Source: Graphilbum fragrans
Lineage: Eukaryota; Ascomycota; Sordariomycetes; Ophiostomatales; Ophiostomataceae
Reading direction: 5' to 3'
Assembly (NCBI GenBank): GCA_001513895.1
Contig: LLKO01000003.1
Span: forward strand, 434,001-498,000
DNA: 64,000 nucleotides
Part shown: one piece after another, positions 57,738 through 64,000 of the stretch
Layout of the letters: every line of letters begins with the position of its first letter
How positions within the stretch are numbered: position 1 is the first letter of the stretch
The notes under the pieces: generated by a model
Told to the model about the DNA's origin: nothing
The model's input: the letters and a program-made list of their open reading frames with translations, nothing else
Database searches by the model: none
Position numbers and translations under genes: made by a program

Positions 57738-60135
57738 TCAACTACCCTCGTCGTCATTACCGCTGTTTCTCTCGCTTGCCTTGTGGCGCCGCCACGGTGC
57801 AGACAGAAAATGGATGGCTCTGTCAGTATGGTGCTCAAGCCAGTCACTAATGATCATGAGCACCTTGCTGAAAAAGAAGAGACTTAGAAAGGAAATCGCC
57901 GCAATTACGGTGAATGGTCCCCAGTACGACCATGCCGTGTAGCCATCCAAGAATTGCGGGATGTTAACCGAGAAGTAGCTTGTCATGAACGATATGGGGA
58001 GGAAGAAGACACTAAGCTTGGCCAGGAGCGTTGCGCTACGCGTCAAACGCTCCGTGGCCTGCGAATCTTTTTGGTTCGTGAGGTTGAAATACTGCGATTA
58101 ATGTTAGATATGAGTCCCTGTATACATAAAATTAGGAAGTTGCGTGTCGCTTGCCGTGGTCTGTAGCGAATCTCTCTCATCAAGACAGTCTGTGATGGTG
58201 TCAAGCATCAGGGATTGCATTTGTGCCTGGAGGCGCTTGAATCTGTCGATGGTTCTCTTGGTCAACCAGTGTCGTGCTGCATGCAGAGCTTCGAAATTCT
58301 CGGGCAACCGGAGATCGTCTGAGATCTTGCTATACTCGTCGTCCCTCTCAAGTAACCGGTCGATCAAAATCTTGTAGTTGCTGAAGAGGTGTTTCATCTG
58401 ACGGAGCTCCTTGTTGAGCGTGTAGAGGGTCGGGATGATATCAGAGGTATCGTCTCTGTTCTTCCAGTCCTGTAGAAGATAGTCAGCTATATGTGCGCAG
58501 CGAAGGTATCAAATTGCGATCCCCGCGTCGTGGGGTGAATATTATACGTACAGCTGTATTGAGAACTTTCTTGCTCTGTTGCGCCCGAGTTATGTCAGTG
58601 GTGTGCTTCGTGAGCTCAAAAGTTTCCTTGCGGACAGGATACATACGATTTTTTTAAGAGCAAGTTTTGACTGTCTCAAAATTTCAAATGCACCTGAGTA
58701 ATCTTCAAAAAGATAATAAAACAGGCTGCTTGAACCTTCGTTGGCCTTTTGCTCCGGGACAATATCGGTCTGGCCGATCGGGGCCTGCATCAAAGGCCCG
58801 CGAACTGCAGTGAGCTGCATCACTTTCTCGCTATACAGTTCATAGCCGTGCTTTGAAATTTGCCCAAGCACCTTGAGCGTATTGGACCTCATATTCCTGA
58901 GCTCCTCCTTTTTCTGCTCCTCGGTTTCCTCCTCGAAATAGGCACTCTCATGGAAGGATATGACGGTATCTATGCGGTTAGAGGGGACCGAAATAACGTG
59001 TAATACGACAATAAAGAAATAGATACTTGCTTACTGTCACTGCAAATCGTAAACCACGACCAATGCTTGGGTGGCACCAGTGTTGCTGTTTCTGCCTTGT
59101 GTTTGGACCGTCTATGCAACCAGTTGGCACCAATGCATACAACTAGGCAAAATATGTTAGCCAGCCGCGACGAGAAGACTGAGAGGGATTAGGGTCGGCG
59201 GTCAAAATATGCGACACCAAGTGCCAATGACACTTACAGCGCGATGCTTGATCAATGGAGGTGTAGTCGATGGTATCCTGCATGATGGCAAACGTCATCA
59301 TGTTTTCTATGTCGTCTTCCTCGGCTCTGGTAGCGGCGACTTTGGCAGCCTTAGCCACGTCCGGGTTACCTTTTTCTGTGCCGGGTTTTCCAGGATCGGC
59401 CCCGTCAGGGGCTCCCAACGGCGAACTCTCACCGTTTTCTAGGTCTGGAGGGGCTGTCAATGCAGTTTGGTGCCCTTTCATTCCATGAAGCACATGATGA
59501 GAGGAACGGCCACGCGAATTCTTCTTTTTCTTGCTGCTCATAAGCATCCGTTTTCCCTTAAATTTATCCCATGCTACAATGGTGAGCTGCAAGCGCTCCG
59601 AGAAACCGTAGGTCTGGCCGATCTCCTTGACAGTCTCTTTTTGGTCGCCTGGATTCCAGATGTTGCTAGTGTTGTTAGGAGATGGCTGTACAAACCGAGA
59701 TTATGGTAACTTGAAAGGGGGTAATTCTTACATCCACCGTATAGGAGCTCCATCCTCGTGGAGCTTGCGGGACTTCAAAAGCTTCTGGAAATCCTCGTGG
59801 TTGAGGTCGCGAGCGATCCAGGCCTCTGCACTACCAAACTCCACCACGAAGTTTTTCGCACCCTCGCTGCGCTCAGCTTCCATGACGCTTTCGTACACCT
59901 CCTCGTCATCGAAGTTTTCAAACTTGGCGAGCAGTTCGTCACGCTGAGTGGGAAGCTTGGGGGCATCCGGGATACCACTGGTCGTAGCGGAGGAGCTTGA
60001 TGGTGTGCTACTGCGCTCTGTTGCCGGTGCGGCATCATCAGCCCCGCCGCCCGGAGTGTGAAGCACGTCTGGCGATGCTCCATAGGCAATGGGCGTGCTG
60101 GAGCTGCTAGGAACGCCTGCTGGACTCTGTGCCAT
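57738..60135 (-). CDS. CorA-like divalent-cation transporter (fungal type), seven exons
   Basis: A predicted membrane protein of 651 residues in the CorA-like Mg2+ transporter superfamily; the substrate is unproven. Exons, in coding order: 59732-60135, 59238-59665, 59035-59142, 58647-58969, 58552-58575 (24 nt), 58155-58469, 57738-58091. All joins keep frame. The N-terminal half is soluble, with RWINIWNPGDQ, a Lys/Ser-rich insert and KHWSWFTICSDNTVISFHES, the usual order for this fungal family. A helical region follows, then two C-terminal spans (TLLAKLSVFFLPISFMTSYF and YWGPFTVIAAISFLSLFFF) with a short loop. The GMN selectivity motif of classical CorA is replaced by Ser-Val-Asn at the end of span one. 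The last intron begins GCAAGC, an apparent GC-AG intron. The start at 60135 (MAQSPAGV) is preferred to a Met 39 codons upstream. Confidence 0.85.
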
Positions 60136-62857
60136 TGCGGCCGAGATCCGCGAGAAAAGGATAGAAAGCAAGGAACCCCGTAGGCAAATTGGGGCTCGTA
60201 CTCGTAGAGAGCCAATCCAAGCTCTATTCTGGTATAGGGGGGAGGGGCGCACGAGCGTGTGGGCAAAAGAAAAGAAAAAGAGCGTGAGACGAAGGAATAT
60301 GAGGAAGAACAGGATTCCAGAAGAAAAAGAAAAGGGAGCGATGATCAGAATTTATTATGTCTCTGGAAAAGTGTCAGCACAAGGCTGTCCTTTCGATAGG
60401 CGCCATGGGTCACACCTTCCCCATGTGCAGCTTGGACCTCTGTATGGAGTATGAGCTCTTGCCCGAAATTTGGCAGCGACCTTCGCGCTCACACCAAGAG
60501 GTCTAGGCTGGCAAGCGCCGTTGAAGTATTCTAGGGCCAATAGGGAGGAGGGATGGGGCCTGTAATGCCCCACCAACGCAGATAAGTGCGGGAAGCCCAG
60601 TACGTAGCGACAACGCAAATCTAGTGCTTAATATAGCGGGCTGCCCCGCCAACTACTATTTTACTGTGAATTTACGCAATATTTACAGTGTGTCTTCAGA
60701 GTAGACTCATACCTCGTAGACCTTGACGACAAGACAAATGAGGCGCTGCACGATCGCACTACGCAATTGCTCACCACTGCGCCGAGGATGGGGGCGAAAT
60801 AAGGAGGTATGTAGCTACATATTGGAAGAGAATGCGACGCAAAGTACAAGTAAACCGAGGCCGAAGACGTGCGTTTGATCCGAGAGCTCTAAGCCACAAA
60901 GACGATCGTTGCCTAACACAGCCCCATTCTGCACAAAAGTTATGCACAGGGCCATGCACACAGTTGTGCACCGGACTCTTCGGGCTGGGAGATAGTCCTT
61001 CTGAGAGGCAGTTACATACATACAGTTAGTGCACTTGACCTCTGGTATGATAAGATACAATTTTCGGTGCTCCAAGCTCGTACTATGCACAGTTGCTCCT
61101 GTCTCAGTTCCCTTCTCCTTGCAGCTGCATCAGTGGGAGCTCCGGGTGTACGGTGGGCTGGTTGATTGGCCGTGGAGACTCTGAGAGGTTGGCTATCCGA
61201 AACATGAAACACGGAGGCGAAGGAGGCAGCCCCTCGCAAGGTTCACTTGGCGCCGTTATAACTCTGTGGGTAAGTCTGCGTTTGCTGGCAGATTCGAGTG
61301 AAAGAAAAAGGCCAGATCCAGAGCTGGGATTGATTTCCTTTGGAACTCCGAGGAAGAAAACTATTGCATGCGGTGGCTTGGCTTCGAACCGTTATGCGTC
61401 GAGATTTGCTACCTAGAGGGCCAGACGAAACAGAGAGCTTCTCTGAAAATCGTTTGGCAGATCATAAGGTCGAAGTGTCTCAGGAACCAAGGTTTGTTTG
61501 CGTAGTAGGCCGGTTTCCGGGAAACACACGACAGACGAAAAGACAGAAAACGAACTGATAGTTCAGCTCAGCGGCTGGGATCATCTGTATCCCTGGTCCC
61601 ATCACACACCGTCGTCGATCCACGGCTGTGCAGCTTCAGGGGCTGTTTGTATCGTCCCCTGTGTTGGCTGGCAATATCAGGAAGGAGGCTCTCCGTACCC
61701 CGTACTATAGATGGGCCCCCGTAGTTACTCGTAGATCGTCTACAGAGTGCGCCGTTGGCACATGGCGAGCGAGGAGACGCATTGAATGCAATTTCAGTGC
61801 TAGGCTATGACAGTGCTTGCTGGTACAAGGATACTTGAGGGACATAAATCGGATCCTGCACGTGTTGAGGATTTACGACCATGAGAAGCGCCTCTTAACA
61901 GAGATTCTAGTATGATGGCAGGCCGGCTAATTTTGCCTCTGAGATGTCAGGTTAACCTTTTGCGGAGGCGATTGGGCCGCCGAGTTGGAAATACTATGTG
62001 ATTCTTTCCGTGTTGGGAGCAGGTGCCCCGTTCGCAACTCCATTGGCTACTGGAGCTGTGACGTCTTTTGGCTCCAGAAGACTAGTTCTGTTTCATGCAT
62101 GACGCTTAGCGACAGGGCTCCTGTCTTTCCAACCTCCATCCGTCTCTGGGAATACCTTGGTGCTCCCCTGGTCTGGACAACCTGAGCACCCCCTTGGTCA
62201 TATGAAAAAGCCGCGAAGGGGGAAGAAGTTATATACTGTAGACGGTTGCTGCTGCTGCTTCTTTTGCCGTAGGTCGGTTTAGCTGTGTTCGAACAGGTCA
62301 AGGTGGCAGCTGCTATTCTTCGTCTTCTTCTGTCTTCTCTCTTCTCTCCTTGCCTCAGGTCGTTCATTGCGACCACGTCGACACTCCAGGCATTTGTTCA
62401 GAATACTCGGTGGTACTGTTTCGTCTTTCTCTTCAGTTTCTTCTCACTTGGCCTGACGTTTGCCGCCACTTAATTTTGCCGGAGTCTGTCCTCTACCTGG
62501 AACACAGGACTGGTGTCGTCCCGGCCTGCCATTTCTTTTCCAGAACACGTATATATATCCGTTTCTTCTCTTGGCCCTTTCGATCCCGCCTACCCGTGCC
62601 ACATTGCAGTGCCGACATCCTTTTCGCCTAATATTTTAACTTTTCACACCACCGACCGTCTATCTTTAGGCTCTGCCCCGTGGGCATTAGGATTCAAAAC
62701 CGTGTCCTGGGAATTCCAATGTACGCCGGCCTTGAACTAGCATTGTGAATAATATCAATATTTTCGGAACTTGGCCAACGCCTCTCCATTCAGCTTTTTT
62801 CTTTCTCTTACGGCTTGCAGCTCCCAGCATTCTTTCCTGTTCTTTGCAGTTGCTATA
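60136..62857. other. Divergent 2.7-kb intergenic region, no gene seen
   Basis: Frames are short and random. Two linked motif copies occur near 60197 (CGTACTCGTAG). The part nearest the CFEM-like gene (about 62310-62640) is strongly pyrimidine-rich and contains TATATATA near 62551, consistent with its promoter and leader. Confidence 0.6.
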
Positions 62858-63697
62858 ATGGCTCGGCGTGGCCGTTCGTCAGTGCTGGTGCTGCTGAGCA
62901 CTCTCTTCGCAGCCGCGACTCTGGCTGCCTCTGACTCTGCCACATCCGCAACATCGGTGACATTCACAGGCTGTCTGGGCAGCTGTATTGTAGCCAACGG
63001 GTGCGGCAACGCCAATGTCAAATGTGTCTGCAATGCAGCTGGCAACACAAGTTTCCTAGGCAAAGTCGTGGTTTGCCTGGCAAAATACTGCCTGCTGGAC
63101 AATGGGGGGATTGGCAGTGAAAGCGCGAGTGCCGTGATTGCGGCGATTGACAAAAACTTCATTGAAGTCGTCCAAACGGTATGCGCAGCCAACGACCGGG
63201 ATGTGCCAGATGCTAAAATCAGCGCTGCCGAAGCCACGGCTACGAGCATTGTGTCTCGTCTGCTGACTCTACCGACAACGACGACAACAACGAGGACAAC
63301 GACTCCGTTGCGCCAAACAGCGACTGGAAAAGGAGCCACAGCCACGGCCACAGGCAGAGACTTGACCACGACCATAGCGGACTCAACGCCAGGAACAAGT
63401 ACACCGACACAAGCAGCTTCGTCGTCATCATCGACGTCGGATTCAGACACTCCGACTCCGACTTCCATCAACACCACGGTAGAACCACTGTCTACGGCAG
63501 CGCCAGCTGCCGCACAGACGACTACCTCAACGAAGGCGGGCAAGAGCACCAAGACAGATACTGCCCCCGCCCAGGACACGACAGACGGCACGCCGTTTAC
63601 AAATGCCAATGCTGCCACAGGCGGCCCTGCTGCATGGCCGGCGATGTTGACAACAGCTGTGTCTTTGATTGTGGCCGCTTGTCTGCAACTGGCATAA
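62858..63697 (+). CDS. CFEM-like GPI-anchored surface protein
   Basis: A predicted secreted, GPI-anchored protein of 279 residues in one exon. CFEM proteins of fungi sit in the wall or plasma membrane; some bind haem, others act in adhesion or signalling. The signal peptide is RSSVLVLLSTLFAAATLAAS (about residues 6-25). Eight Cys follow: C-LGS-C, GC, KC-V-C, VC, YC and a last VC. The first seven fit CFEM spacing; the last gap is longer than usual, and the Asp before C-x-C, a haem ligand in characterised members, is missing (NVKCVC). A long Thr/Ser-rich stalk, probably O-mannosylated, follows. The C-terminus has small residues (ATGGPAA) and a hydrophobic tail (MLTTAVSLIVAACLQLA) fitting GPI attachment. 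The frame is open upstream, but 62858 is the first ATG before the signal peptide. Confidence 0.8.
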   Translation: MARRGRSSVLVLLSTLFAAATLAASDSATSATSVTFTGCLGSCIVANGCGNANVKCVCNAAGNTSFLGKVVVCLAKYCLLDNGGIGSESASAVIAAIDKNFIEVVQTVCAANDRDVPDAKISAAEATATSIVSRLLTLPTTTTTTRTTTPLRQTATGKGATATATGRDLTTTIADSTPGTSTPTQAASSSSSTSDSDTPTPTSINTTVEPLSTAAPAAAQTTTSTKAGKSTKTDTAPAQDTTDGTPFTNANAATGGPAAWPAMLTTAVSLIVAACLQLA

Positions 63698-64000
63698 TTC
63701 TAATTTCCTAAGGCGCGCACGAGCGACCTGTCTGTTCTATTTTGTACTTTTATAATCGGAGAGAATGGCGGGAACGACTAGATCTGAGAAAGCGAGAAAG
63801 AGTGGAACAAGAGAGAACAAGAGGAATGCGGAAGGCTGGAGGACAGGGAGATGATACCACACATCCGGAGCAAAGGACAGGGTTTGTTCATTTTTTCCCT
63901 TTCTTTTGTCTTGTTTTTGTTATGAGGAAAGTCGGCTGGCCATGGTGCCCTGTAAGCCGCAACGAACAGGAGAGTTGGGCGGGGGAATCATTGCATTCCC
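63698..64000. other. 3' flank of the CFEM-like gene
   Basis: Purine-rich sequence (about 63760-63860) followed by a T-rich stretch (63890-63925). Nothing else is recognised before the window ends. Confidence 0.6.

Noticed and set aside
61375..61400. GGCTTCGAACCG resembling a reversed tRNA T-loop
   Set aside because: The stem does not pair on either strand and no tRNA cloverleaf could be drawn.

Overview
The window reads as nuclear DNA of a filamentous ascomycete. Genes carry short introns (about 60-155 nt) with GTRNGY donors, CTAAC/CTGAC-type branch sites and YAG acceptors. The gene set includes fungal-specific families: a CAP59-type mannosyltransferase, CFEM-like and GPI-anchored surface proteins, a bZIP with the IQNRIAQRNYRKKLK-type basic region, and a fungal CorA-like transporter. 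Intergenic GC is moderate. A sordariomycete is my best guess; I cannot fix the genus from sequence alone.

Layout. 1-8.4 kb is compact: a 5'-truncated CAP59-type glycosyltransferase (+), a GNAT acetyltransferase (+), TRM7 (-), MAK5 (+), and a membrane protein with a histidine-rich loop (+). TRM7 and MAK5 diverge from a 429-bp spacer containing TCACGTGA. After a 2-kb spacer come a membrane-anchored protein with three six-cysteine CFEM-like repeats (10.4-12.7 kb, six exons) and a 2175-residue Mlp1/TPR-type nuclear-basket coiled-coil protein (13.8-20.5 kb).

From 20.5 to 56.0 kb there is one convincing gene, a bZIP transcription factor on the minus strand (31.0-32.4 kb). About 10.5 kb (20.5-31.0) and 23.5 kb (32.4-56.0) of gene-free DNA flank it. 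These deserts are not AT-rich. They are peppered with short related motifs, TACGAGTA and TACGGAGTA (or their complements), and they hold small hairpins, homopolymer runs, an 11-bp tandem repeat, one stop-riddled coding relic near 49.3 kb and one possible 50-codon ORF near 46.4 kb.

56-64 kb contains a secreted, GPI-anchor-type cysteine-rich protein with an unresolved 5' end, a seven-exon CorA-like transporter (-) with a 24-nt microexon and an apparent GC-AG intron, and a CFEM-like GPI-anchored protein (+).

How the genes fit together: TRM7 (tRNA anticodon-loop methylation) and MAK5 (60S ribosome biogenesis) share a promoter region and a translation-related role. Three separate genes encode cysteine-rich secreted or wall/membrane proteins. 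I saw no secondary-metabolite cluster, intact transposon, CRISPR array or RNA gene. Exon coordinates are given inside the entries; all were derived by reading splice signals and frame, with no transcript support.
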